DNA of 15,477 bases from Aalborgiella sp043740415 (GTDB lineage Bacteria; Pseudomonadota; Gammaproteobacteria; Burkholderiales; Burkholderiaceae_C): NCBI GenBank assembly GCA_043740415.1, contig JAYUCJ010000012.1, positions 1 to 15,477 of the forward strand, read 5' to 3'. A model generated the notes under the pieces. The model was not told the DNA's origin and made no database searches. It saw nothing but the letters and a program-made list of their open reading frames with translations. The position numbers and the translations under genes are program-made. Within the stretch, counting starts at the first letter, position 1, and the number at the start of each line of letters is the position of its first letter. Shown here in pieces: positions 6,472 to 14,079 of this stretch.

Positions 6472-7782
6472 AAATGAATTAAGCAAATTCTCTAAATTTT
6501 CTTGATGACCGGAGACGGGCCGAGTATCGGTATTGCTTTGCAACACGCGCGCAGCCACAGCATCCAAGCTCAACTTGCCAGCCATCACATCGCCACCAAA
6601 GCTTGACTTCCAGCCCGCATAGCGGTCTTGCCGTGCTTGTTCAAAACGACCATCAGCGATCATTTTTTCAGCAATCAACAAGGCACGTGCCGTCACGTCC
6701 ATGCCACCAATGTGACCATAGAACATGTCTTCCGGGTCGATCGATTGGCGACGCACTTTGCTGTCAAAATTTACACCACCCGTTGAGAAGCCACCCGCTT
6801 GCATGATTTGGTACATCACCAAAGCGGTTTCAGGAATGCTGTTCGGGAACTGGTCGGTGTCCCACTGGCACTGCATATCGCCACGGTTCATGTCGACAGA
6901 GCCGAAAATGCCAGCATCAATTGCAGTCGCAATTTCATGCTCAAAGCTGTGACCTGCTAACGTCGCATGGTTGGCTTCGATGTTGACTTTGACTTCTTTT
7001 TCCAAGCCATGCTTGAGCAAGAAACCGTAGACGGTAGCCACGTCAAAATCGTACTGGTGCTTGGTCGGTTCGCGTGGTTTTGGCTCTAGCAAAATCGCAC
7101 CTTTGAAGCCGATTTTGTGTTTGTAGTCCACCACCATGTTCAAAAAACGCCCCATTTGGTCCAGCTCTTGACCCATCTGCGTGTTGAGCAGTGTTTCATA
7201 ACCTTCACGGCCACCCCACAGCACGTAGTTTTCACCGCCAAGTTTCAGCGTTGCGTCCATGGCTTCTTTGACTTGCAAGGCAGCTAATGCAAAAATTTCC
7301 GGGTCTGGGTTTGTCGAAGCACCTGACATGAAACGTCTGTGGCTGAACAAATTGGCCGTACCCCACAGCAGCTTCATACCTGTGGCTTGTTGCTTGGCGG
7401 CCAACACATCAACCATGGCATGCAGATTATTGACACTGTCACGCGGTGTTGCACCTTCGGGTGCAACGTCGCGGTCATGGAAACAATAGTATTGTGCACC
7501 TAGTTTTTGAAAAAACTCAAACGCAGCATCAGCTTTTGCTTTGGCTGCCGCCATCGGATCGGCCATGTGCTGCCAAGGGCGTTCAAACGTGCCGTCGTAA
7601 CCAAACGGGTCAAAACCGTTCCAGCAGTAGCTGTGCCAGTAGCAAACAGCGAAACGCAAATGGTCTTCCATGCGTTTGCCCATGACTAGGCGGTCTTTGT
7701 CATACCATTTGAAAGCGAGTGGATTTTTAGATTCGGCGCCTTCAAATTTGATTGGGGCGATTGCGTTGAAATACGAGCTCAT
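6466..7782 (-). CDS. xylA: Xylose isomerase XylA
   Basis: A 438-residue cytosolic enzyme converting D-xylose to D-xylulose. The length is that of the long (class II) isomerases such as E. coli XylA (440). Every catalytic and metal position is present: H102 and D105 in CFHDRD, E233 and K235 in LLEPKP, E269 and H272 in NIEANH, D297 in SVDMNRGD, and D308/D310 in WDTDQFP. These sit one residue higher than the E. coli numbering. The N-terminal HWS-like motif (YWHSYCW, 48-54) is also typical. The Shine-Dalgarno AAGGA lies about 7 bases before ATG 7782. It follows xylB after a 72-base gap that shows no clear terminator. The xylB-then-xylA order is reversed from E. coli. Identification is unambiguous. 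Confidence 0.98.
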   Translation of the reverse strand: MSSYFNAIAPIKFEGAESKNPLAFKWYDKDRLVMGKRMEDHLRFAVCYWHSYCWNGFDPFGYDGTFERPWQHMADPMAAAKAKADAAFEFFQKLGAQYYCFHDRDVAPEGATPRDSVNNLHAMVDVLAAKQQATGMKLLWGTANLFSHRRFMSGASTNPDPEIFALAALQVKEAMDATLKLGGENYVLWGGREGYETLLNTQMGQELDQMGRFLNMVVDYKHKIGFKGAILLEPKPREPTKHQYDFDVATVYGFLLKHGLEKEVKVNIEANHATLAGHSFEHEIATAIDAGIFGSVDMNRGDMQCQWDTDQFPNSIPETALVMYQIMQAGGFSTGGVNFDSKVRRQSIDPEDMFYGHIGGMDVTARALLIAEKMIADGRFEQARQDRYAGWKSSFGGDVMAGKLSLDAVAARVLQSNTDTRPVSGHQENLENLLNSFI

Positions 7783-7854
7783 GTTTTGTCCTTGAAGAAG
7801 CAGTTATGGTTAAGTAAAAGTCTTGTAGTCTCTATGTACAGTTTCTCTGTTTTC

Positions 7855-9318
7855 TTATTTTTGAATAGTTTTCAAAGCGGGATATATAGCGCGAAAACGT
7901 TGATAACGAGGCGCTAAAATTTTCAATTCTTCAGCATCCGGTTTGTAAATTTTTGATATTTTTGGCGTCAAACAGACATCAGCCACAGCAGCGCCCGTTG
8001 CTAGCCAAGCTAACCGTGCAGCACCCAGCGCGCCGCCAGCGGCAGACTCTTCATGCGTCACGATGTTGATGTTCAACAATGTAGCCAGTTGCTGCGCCCA
8101 CAAGGCACTGCGCGCGCCACCGCCCACCAGTGAGAGTTGCTTCACATCACAACCCGCAGCCTGCAAAGCACGCATGCCATCGGCTAGTCCAAAACTTACG
8201 CCTTCCATCACGGAATAGGCCAGCGCTGCAGCATCCGTGTCGTTGCTAAGTTCATGAAAGCTGCCGCGCGTGACGGCATCGTTGTGCGGCGTGCGCTCAC
8301 CACTCAAATACGGTAAAAAGAGGGGTGCATTGGCGCGTTGCGCTGCGTTTAATCCGCTGGCTTGTGCCTCTAAGACAGCTTCAGAGCTTGCGCCTAAAAG
8401 TTTGGTCACCCACTGCAAACAGCTGGCCGCAGATAACATCACACTCATTTGATGCCAACGGTCGGGCACGGCATGGCAAAAAGCATGTGTCGCACTGGCC
8501 GCATTGGGCTGGTACTTGGGTGTCACCACAAACAACACGCCACTGGTACCCAGCGACAAAAAGCCTTCACCCGCATTGACAGCACCCATGCCCACCGCGC
8601 TAGAAGCGTTGTCTCCAGCGCCACCAGCGACAACAATGCCGGCTTGTAAACCCAATATCGCAGCGGCTTGTGGCGTTAAATTTCCGCTCGCAGCGCTGCC
8701 CTCGACCAATCGAGGCATCTGCTCCTGCGTTAAACCCGTAAGTTTGAGCAACTCAGCTGACCATGCACGTTTTTCTACATCCAACCACATGCTGCCACTG
8801 GCATCAGACATATCTGAAACGTGTTCGCCTGTAAGCATGAAACGAATGTAATCTTTAGGCAGAATGACTTTGGCAATCTTTGCAAACACAGCTGGCTCAT
8901 GTTTAGCGAGCCAGCGCAATTTTGGCGCGGTGAAACCTGGCATGGCTAAACTGCCAGCAATTTGTGGCAAGGCGGGCAACTCCGCCATCATCTCTTCGCA
9001 TTCTTTGGCAGAACGGGTGTCGTTCCACAAAATCGCAGGACGCAGCACTTGGTTATTTGCATCGAGCAACACTGCACCATGCATTTGACCCGACAAACCA
9101 ATCGCTTTGATAGCGGCATATTCAACCGGAAATTTACTTTTCAACTGCGCTAATGCCAATTGCGTTGCCGTCCACCATGCGGCTGGATCTTGCTCGCTAT
9201 GACCAACATGGGGTCTTGATATTTCTAAGGATGATCCAGCAACTCCGATGACGTGATGCTCAGCATCAAGCAGTAAAACCTTAACTTCCGACGTACCGAC
9301 GTCAATACCTAAAAACAT
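7855..9318 (-). CDS. xylB: Xylulokinase XylB
   Basis: A 487-residue FGGY-family kinase phosphorylating D-xylulose to xylulose 5-phosphate for the pentose phosphate pathway. The ATP-binding phosphate-1 motif is FLGIDVGTSEVK (2-13). The substrate-contacting block GLSGQMHGAVLLD (74-86) and ILWNDTRS (96-103) is typical of XylB, and the catalytic aspartate is D236 in GGAGDNASSAVG. The C-terminal ATPase motif LVGGGARS follows. Length matches E. coli XylB (484). The start codon directly follows the xylR stop (TGAATG), with GGGAG 7 bases upstream, indicating translational coupling to the repressor gene. Substrate assignment is supported by both sequence and the adjacent xylA. Confidence 0.97.
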   Translation of the reverse strand: MFLGIDVGTSEVKVLLLDAEHHVIGVAGSSLEISRPHVGHSEQDPAAWWTATQLALAQLKSKFPVEYAAIKAIGLSGQMHGAVLLDANNQVLRPAILWNDTRSAKECEEMMAELPALPQIAGSLAMPGFTAPKLRWLAKHEPAVFAKIAKVILPKDYIRFMLTGEHVSDMSDASGSMWLDVEKRAWSAELLKLTGLTQEQMPRLVEGSAASGNLTPQAAAILGLQAGIVVAGGAGDNASSAVGMGAVNAGEGFLSLGTSGVLFVVTPKYQPNAASATHAFCHAVPDRWHQMSVMLSAASCLQWVTKLLGASSEAVLEAQASGLNAAQRANAPLFLPYLSGERTPHNDAVTRGSFHELSNDTDAAALAYSVMEGVSFGLADGMRALQAAGCDVKQLSLVGGGARSALWAQQLATLLNINIVTHEESAAGGALGAARLAWLATGAAVADVCLTPKISKIYKPDAEELKILAPRYQRFRAIYPALKTIQK

Positions 9319-10608
9319 TCAATGCTCCCGAATTTGCTTGGTTGAACCGCGACGTTTGAGTGGCTTTGTTTGCACCACATATGCACCAACTTTGGGTTTC
9401 AGTGAAGTGACAGATTTAACCTTTACTTCTGCTTCGACTTCCGCGTCTGCTGTCGCAGCCACTGCATTTTCTACCGTTTGCTGCTGTGGCGTAGATTTCC
9501 CAACAGGCATAGGTCGCAAGAAACGGTGCCAGACCAATGCGGCAGAGCCCACGGCAGCAGCCAATAAACCATATCGAGCCGCGCGCACGGACGTCAACGG
9601 CATGTCAGCCAATTTTGAGTAGTTGGTCAATGTTGCAATTGCTTTATCGATCATTTCCGGGTTGTTGACACAAGATTGACCACCCAAAACAATCGTTCGT
9701 GGGTTAAACAAGACATCCAAGTTTTGAATCAAAACGCCTAGATACTTGCCGGCTAAATCCGTGTTTTTTGCCGTCTTCAATGCGCGCGACCCAATGAAAG
9801 TTTCGGCACACCCCAGCCTGCCACAGGAGCAAAGGGGTCCATCAATTTGCAAAATGGTATGCCCAATCTCTCCCGCCATACCAATCGCACCCACAAACAA
9901 CCTGTCATTCAAAATAATGCCAGCGCCTACACCCACATCACAACTGACAAAGATCAATGGATCTTCACCCTCGTTGGTTGAAAATTCATACTCACTCAGC
10001 GCTGCTGCATCAGCGTCATTTTGAATATGGATCGGGACTTGAGGCACGCCAATATTTATGAACGCGGTGGAAATCATCCTCAAAAAAGGCACTTCTCGCC
10101 AACCTAGATTAGGAGCGAACCTAACCATGCCAGCTTCTTCATTGATGGCACCAGGCAAACACACACCCACGCCAGACAGCAATAATTTTTTAGCCGCCAG
10201 TTGCTGACATTGCTCAAACACCACCTGCGCGGTTTGCTGGCATACACGCGCAGCCAAGTTTGAAATCAAGGGCACTTGTGCATGTGATACGACGACGCCA
10301 GTCAACGTCACACACACAACACGCAGGCATTCCACCGCGATTTCAACCCCCATCAACACCCGAGTTTCCGCATCTAGCTGTAACGGCGTAGATGGCCGGC
10401 CCATGCCTTCCACGGCTACAGGTGCATGCGCTTCTGCCATCCACTTTTCAGCAACCAACTCACGCACCAGTGCACTGACCGTTGATTTGGTCAACCCACT
10501 CTTGCGAGACAAGTCTGCACGTGACAAGCCCGATTCTGCACGCATCAACCGCAGCAAGACACTGCGGTTAATGCGTTTGAGCAGTTGCTGATCACCCGTC
10601 GTTTTCAT
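9319..10608 (-). CDS. xylR: ROK-family xylose repressor XylR
   Basis: A 429-residue transcription factor. Residues ~8-60 form a winged helix-turn-helix (LSRADLSRKSGLTKSTVSAL), and ~85-360 a ROK sugar-sensing domain with GEIGH (246-250) and the zinc motif CSCGRLGC (260-267). XylR of this family represses xyl genes until xylose binds. Two oddities occur. The segment between GSRALKTAKN and KYLGVLIQNL is roughly 30-40 residues shorter than I expect for ROK proteins. The protein also ends with a ~64-residue polar tail (from about 366) rich in Val, Glu, Ala and Lys, absent from typical members. The gene sits inside the operon it likely controls, 18 bases after xylG with no strong ribosome binding site, and abuts xylB. 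Family is certain; the xylose role is inferred from context. Confidence 0.92.
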   Translation of the reverse strand: MKTTGDQQLLKRINRSVLLRLMRAESGLSRADLSRKSGLTKSTVSALVRELVAEKWMAEAHAPVAVEGMGRPSTPLQLDAETRVLMGVEIAVECLRVVCVTLTGVVVSHAQVPLISNLAARVCQQTAQVVFEQCQQLAAKKLLLSGVGVCLPGAINEEAGMVRFAPNLGWREVPFLRMISTAFINIGVPQVPIHIQNDADAAALSEYEFSTNEGEDPLIFVSCDVGVGAGIILNDRLFVGAIGMAGEIGHTILQIDGPLCSCGRLGCAETFIGSRALKTAKNTDLAGKYLGVLIQNLDVLFNPRTIVLGGQSCVNNPEMIDKAIATLTNYSKLADMPLTSVRAARYGLLAAAVGSAALVWHRFLRPMPVGKSTPQQQTVENAVAATADAEVEAEVKVKSVTSLKPKVGAYVVQTKPLKRRGSTKQIREH

Positions 10609-10626
10609 ACCATTTCGGCTATTGAG

Positions 10627-11466
10627 CTATTCAGATATTCGGCCAATACTTTGGGGACGGTCTGTTTGAGGCTTACCCACTGGCTGCTTGCCAGAAATAA
10701 TCATGCCCAGCACCTCGTCCTCAGTCACGTCCGCCGTCTTATACATGCCCAGTGATTTACCGTTTTTCATGACGGCCAAGCGGTCACTTAAAGCAAACAC
10801 ATCGTGCATGTCATGGCTGATCAAGAAAATGCCAACGCCCTCGGCTTTGAGCTGGCGCACCAAGTTGCCAACCATGGCGGTTTCTTCTGGCCCTAAGGCA
10901 GCCGTTGGCTCGTCCATGATCAAAATACGTGCATTGAAGTAAATGGCGCGAGAAATCGCCACCACTTGTCGCTGGCCACCGGACAAACGGCGCACAGGTA
11001 TGCGTACATTCGTAAAGTTTTTGTTCAAGCGATGAAATACTTTGCGCGCATCCGCATCCATGCGGTGATCGTCCAGCGTGCGCCATTTGGTCAACAGCTC
11101 ACGTCCTAAAAACAAATTGGCGACTGAGTCGAGGTTATCGGCCAAAGCCAAGGTTTGGTAGATGGATTCGATACCCAAATTTTGCGCATCAGCTGGCGAA
11201 CGGACGTGAACTTTTTCACCCGAAATGATGACATCGCCGCTGTCAATGGGGTAAGCGCCGGCAAGCATTTTCATGAGCGTTGATTTACCGGCGCCGTTGT
11301 GCCCGAGCACAGCGACCACTTCGCCGGGATACAAGGTCATGCTGACATCGTCAACCGCATGCACACCACCAAATGATTTTTTGATGTTGCGCAGCTCAAC
11401 CAAACACTTGGAAGTATCCACAGAAGTATTTACCGAGGTATTCACTGGCATGTTTAGGTTACTCAT
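10627..11466 (-). CDS. xylG: Xylose ABC transporter ATP-binding protein XylG (single ABC domain)
   Basis: A 279-residue ATPase energising xylose uptake. It has one complete nucleotide-binding domain: Walker A GHNGAGKST (55-63), Q-loop Q104, signature LSGGQ (161-165), Walker B ILIMDEP (181-187) and switch H218. E. coli XylG and most CUT2 importers fuse two such domains (about 500 residues). This one resembles the single-domain type known from FrcA and would need to dimerise. No second domain or remnant follows; xylR starts 18 bases on. I chose ATG 11466, which overlaps the xylH stop as ATGA and has AGGAG 8 bases upstream. The ATG at 11484 lies in xylH coding sequence. The N-terminus carries a threefold VNTS repeat. 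Substrate is inferred from the operon. Confidence 0.94.
   Translation of the reverse strand: MSNLNMPVNTSVNTSVDTSKCLVELRNIKKSFGGVHAVDDVSMTLYPGEVVAVLGHNGAGKSTLMKMLAGAYPIDSGDVIISGEKVHVRSPADAQNLGIESIYQTLALADNLDSVANLFLGRELLTKWRTLDDHRMDADARKVFHRLNKNFTNVRIPVRRLSGGQRQVVAISRAIYFNARILIMDEPTAALGPEETAMVGNLVRQLKAEGVGIFLISHDMHDVFALSDRLAVMKNGKSLGMYKTADVTEDEVLGMIISGKQPVGKPQTDRPQSIGRISE
11410..11445. repeat. Threefold 12-bp tandem repeat in the 5' end of xylG
   Basis: Three imperfect 12-bp units (GGAAGTATCCAC, AGAAGTATTTAC and CGAGGTATTCAC on the plus strand) lie head to tail. They encode VNTS VNTS VDTS just before the ABC domain, where most homologues have no such linker. The period preserves the reading frame. 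Confidence 0.85.
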
Positions 11467-12653
11467 ACTGTGTCTCCTGTCCACTTACGGTAAGCCACAT
11501 CGAAGACGACTGCAGCAATCAACACCTGTCCGATGATGATGTAACGGGTACCAATAGAAATATCCAACAGCAACATGCCACTGTCGATGCATTGCATGAT
11601 CAATGCGCCAAGCACGGAGCCAATAATCGTTCCGCTACCGCCAGCTAAAGCCGTGCCGCCGATAACGGTAGCCGCAATGACCAACAGCTCTAGGTTATTA
11701 CCCACCGAGTTGGTACCCGCGTTCAATCTAGAGATCGCAACGATAGCTGCAATGGTGATCAAAATAGACAACAAGAAAAACAACAACATGGTTACTTTTT
11801 TGACCGGAATACCGACCAAGGCTGCGGCATCTGGATTGCCCCCAATCGCGAAGATATAGCGCCCAAAACGTGTGCGATGGACTAAAAACGCCACAAACAA
11901 AGCCACTGCGCCCCATATCAATACGGGAATAGGAATGCCCTGTGCTTCAGGCTTGTTGGGGATGTGATAAGCATTCATCACCGCGACGAAAACGAGGATG
12001 ATGCCAATAGGAATCAACACAATCACCGCATCTAGCCACACTGGGTTCATAGGAACGCCATACATCTTCTTAGCGCGGCGTTTGCTGATCAATGAAATCA
12101 CCAAGCCCACGCACAACAACAAGCCGATAATCCAGCTGGCTTTGGTGCCAATGCCGCCGTTGTAGCCGCCGCCGAGTTTGAGGAAAAACTCATCGGCCAA
12201 AGGCTGCGTTTTTCCATCAGCCACCAAATAAGCAGCACCACGAAACGACATCAAACCACCCAAGGTAACCACAAAAGATGGCACGCCAATAAATGCAGTT
12301 AGTGCCCCTTGGTACATGGACACAGCAATAGCCGCGCCCAAACCCGCAAGCGATGCCGCCTGCCACGACCAATTGGCGGTGTACATCAAAAAGGCGATCA
12401 GCACACCGACAAAACCCATCACCGAACCGACCGACAAATCAATATGTCGCGCCACAATAATGAGCACCATGATGGTTGCCAAAATACCCACCACAGCTGT
12501 TTGCTGGGCAATGTTATACAAGTTTTCAGCCGATAAAAAAATACCGTCCGAAAGAATATTAAATACGAGTGCGATAACCACCAGCACACCAGACATCAAA
12601 ACCATGCGCCAGTCGACCTGAGCACGTTTGATGGATTGAATGACAAGATTCAT
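11463..12653 (-). CDS. xylH: Xylose ABC transporter permease XylH
   Basis: A 396-residue inner-membrane protein (E. coli XylH is 393) with about ten or more hydrophobic segments, forming the xylose channel, presumably as a homodimer. The signature of the branched-chain/ribose permease family is clear: ARHIDLSVGSVMGF near residue 70 and GGTALAGGSGTIIGSVLGAL near the C-terminus. I chose ATG 12653 because TAGGAG lies about 8 bases upstream and the N-terminus then aligns in length with E. coli XylH. The frame stays open to an ATG at 12722, but that extension has no family support. It overlaps xylG by 4 bases (ATGA) and follows xylF after a 183-base gap holding a GC-rich hairpin. Confidence 0.95.
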   Translation of the reverse strand: MNLVIQSIKRAQVDWRMVLMSGVLVVIALVFNILSDGIFLSAENLYNIAQQTAVVGILATIMVLIIVARHIDLSVGSVMGFVGVLIAFLMYTANWSWQAASLAGLGAAIAVSMYQGALTAFIGVPSFVVTLGGLMSFRGAAYLVADGKTQPLADEFFLKLGGGYNGGIGTKASWIIGLLLCVGLVISLISKRRAKKMYGVPMNPVWLDAVIVLIPIGIILVFVAVMNAYHIPNKPEAQGIPIPVLIWGAVALFVAFLVHRTRFGRYIFAIGGNPDAAALVGIPVKKVTMLLFFLLSILITIAAIVAISRLNAGTNSVGNNLELLVIAATVIGGTALAGGSGTIIGSVLGALIMQCIDSGMLLLDISIGTRYIIIGQVLIAAVVFDVAYRKWTGDTV

Positions 12654-12737
12654 GATACTCACTCCTACCTCTACTGAACCAATAAAACCAATGACTAGAC
12701 CGATTTTTGCGACCACATTCAAGGGTCACAAACGACA

Positions 12738-12758
12738 CCGCGGGCGCTAGGCCCGCGG
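12738..12758 (-). other. GC-rich intercistronic hairpin between xylF and xylH
   Basis: CCGCGGGC (12738-12745) and GCCCGCGG (12751-12758) are perfect 8-base complements, all G-C pairs, around loop GCTAG. In the minus-strand transcript it follows the xylF stop by about 80 bases and is not followed by a U-tract, so it is not a classical terminator. In other binding-protein operons such hairpins protect the binding-protein mRNA 3' end and lower expression of downstream transporter genes; that role is likely here. Confidence 0.75.
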
Positions 12759-12767
12759 CGTAACTTC

Positions 12768-12799
12768 TAAGCTGCTTCTTAAGTTGCTTCTTAAGCTGC
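12768..12799. repeat. 12-bp tandem repeat downstream of xylF
   Basis: Units TAAGCTGCTTCT (12768-12779), TAAGTTGCTTCT (12780-12791) and partial TAAGCTGC (12792-12799) lie head to tail between xylF and the GC-rich hairpin. Two CTTAAG palindromes in the array can pair with each other across a 6-base loop, so the array may also fold in RNA. It is non-coding. Confidence 0.85.
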
Positions 12800-12836
12800 C
12801 AATTCAGAATCAGCAGTTATGCAAGCATTGTTTGGC

Positions 12837-13856
12837 TTATTTGCAGACAGCAACTTTCGCGCCATCAATACCTTTGCACAAAACCTCTTTCTTGATGTAA
12901 CCGGCTTTCAAAACAACATCCAAATTATCTTTAGTCACAGGAACAGGCTTCAAGAAGATAGCTTTCAAAGTAACTTTCTTCTCGCCGCCAGCCCAGTCAG
13001 CAGCACCGGTTACAGCTTTGCCAGCGCCCAACTCAACAGCAGCTTTGGCCGCTGCAGTGCCAAGGTCAGCAGAGTTTTTCCAGACTGACACGGTTTGTGT
13101 ACCTGCAGCCACACGGTTCAAAGCAGCGTGGTCGCCGTCTTGACCAGACACTGGAATACCTTGCAAGCCCTTGGCAGTCAAAGCAGCCACCACACCGCCG
13201 GCCATACCGTCGTTTTGTGCGATAACAGCGTCAACCTTGTTGCCGTTCTTGGTCAAGATCTGTTCCATGTTTTTCTGTGCGTTTTGTGGGTTCCAGCCAG
13301 AGGTGTACTCTTCGCCCACAATTTTCACGTCACCAGACTTGATGGATGCTTCCAAAACTTCGCCTTGGCCTTCGCGCAAGAAGTTTGCGTTCGCGTCACC
13401 TGGGTCACCCTTGATGATGGCGAAATTGCCTTTTGGCTTCACTGCCAAAATAGCGCGGGCAGTCATACGACCCACTTCTTTGTTGTCAAACGTGATGTAT
13501 GTCACGCCAGGAGCTTCGAACAAACGGTCATAAGCGATGACTGGAATCTTCAGCTGGGCAGCCTTGTTCACAGCAGGCAAAATGGCAGACTTGTCTTTGC
13601 CCAAAATGATCAAAACTTTTGCGCCTTTAGCGATCAAACCGTCGATGTCAGCCAATTGCTTCTCTGCAGAAGCGCCAGCATCTGACATGATGTATTTAGC
13701 ACCAGATTTTGCGAGTTCAGCCTTGATAGCAGCTTCGTCAGTCTTCCAACGCTCTTCTTGGAACGCGTCGTAGCTCACGCCGACAACCAATTGTGCGAAA
13801 GAGGAACCAGCAGCCATGGCCAAAGCCAAAGCGGTCAGAGTACGTTTAAATTGCAT
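12837..13856 (-). CDS. xylF: D-xylose-binding periplasmic protein XylF
   Basis: A 339-residue substrate-binding protein of the periplasmic binding protein 4/LacI-like fold that captures xylose for XylHG. A signal peptide (FKRTLTALALAMAAGSSFA, cleavage near residue 21) is clear. Features shared with E. coli XylF include ERWKTDEA near the N-terminus, IPVIAYDRL, TFDNKEVGR, TSGWNPQNA, the sugar-contacting QNDGMAGG and SGQDGDHAAL, and AAGTQTVSVWK. Two C-terminal cysteines (LCKG and VCK at the end) could form a disulfide. Shine-Dalgarno TGGAGA lies about 8 bases before ATG 13856. It is the first gene of the operon, as expected for the most abundant component. A hairpin follows it, consistent with differential expression. 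Confidence 0.96.
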   Translation of the reverse strand: MQFKRTLTALALAMAAGSSFAQLVVGVSYDAFQEERWKTDEAAIKAELAKSGAKYIMSDAGASAEKQLADIDGLIAKGAKVLIILGKDKSAILPAVNKAAQLKIPVIAYDRLFEAPGVTYITFDNKEVGRMTARAILAVKPKGNFAIIKGDPGDANANFLREGQGEVLEASIKSGDVKIVGEEYTSGWNPQNAQKNMEQILTKNGNKVDAVIAQNDGMAGGVVAALTAKGLQGIPVSGQDGDHAALNRVAAGTQTVSVWKNSADLGTAAAKAAVELGAGKAVTGAADWAGGEKKVTLKAIFLKPVPVTKDNLDVVLKAGYIKKEVLCKGIDGAKVAVCK

Positions 13857-13894
13857 GCTTTTATCTCCAGTTAATAAACCCCAAGGGGCGTTAA

Positions 13895-13908
13895 GTTTTA
13901 GCTAAAAC
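13895..13908. promoter_or_regulatory. Perfect 14-bp palindrome upstream of xylF, candidate XylR operator
   Basis: GTTTTAGCTAAAAC is a perfect palindrome 39 bases before the xylF start, in the 223-base gap 13857-14079. Its position would let a bound repressor block transcription into xylF, and the dimeric ROK-family XylR of this operon is the obvious candidate. Possible minus-strand -35 elements (TTGCTG at 13958-13953 and at 13927-13922) lie upstream, with only poor -10 matches (TAAATG at 13935-13930). Binding by XylR is inference. Confidence 0.45.
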
Positions 13909-14000
13909 CTGCCTACTTCAACAGCAAATCATTTACGAATGGCTAGTTAGTTCAGCAAGAAAACGAAGTATCCAACTTTTTTTAACCCAAACTATTAGGG

Positions 14001-14014
14001 GAAACGCTAGTTTC
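14001..14014. promoter_or_regulatory. Inverted repeat GAAAC-GCTA-GTTTC in the xyl control region
   Basis: GAAAC (14001-14005) and GTTTC (14010-14014) pair around GCTA. It shares the GCTA centre and the GTTT/AAAC theme, arranged outward rather than inward, with the palindrome at 13895-13908. It could be a second regulatory site or a weak hairpin downstream of the lipoprotein gene. No decisive evidence separates these. Confidence 0.3.
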
Positions 14015-14079
14015 GGCGTGGTTACGGAGATACAAGTTGTTCTTTAGTAAAAATCCAGCTTATGCACGCACTTATTTGC

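Noticed and set aside
12654..12722. 23-residue N-terminal extension of XylH
   Set aside because: A strong ribosome binding site and the E. coli XylH length support ATG 12653.
12738..12758. Rho-independent terminator after xylF
   Set aside because: The stem is strong, but no U-tract follows on the transcribed strand, so it is better read as an mRNA-stabilising or attenuating hairpin.
13095..13685. 196-codon open frame on the plus strand opposite xylF
   Set aside because: It is antisense to a clearly identified gene, has no recognisable domain, and its composition is that expected from the complement of xylF codons.
13985..14014. Terminator for the lipoprotein gene
   Set aside because: CCC and GGG tracts and the GAAAC/GTTTC repeat give only short stems, and the nearby run of A residues is not placed correctly after a stable hairpin.
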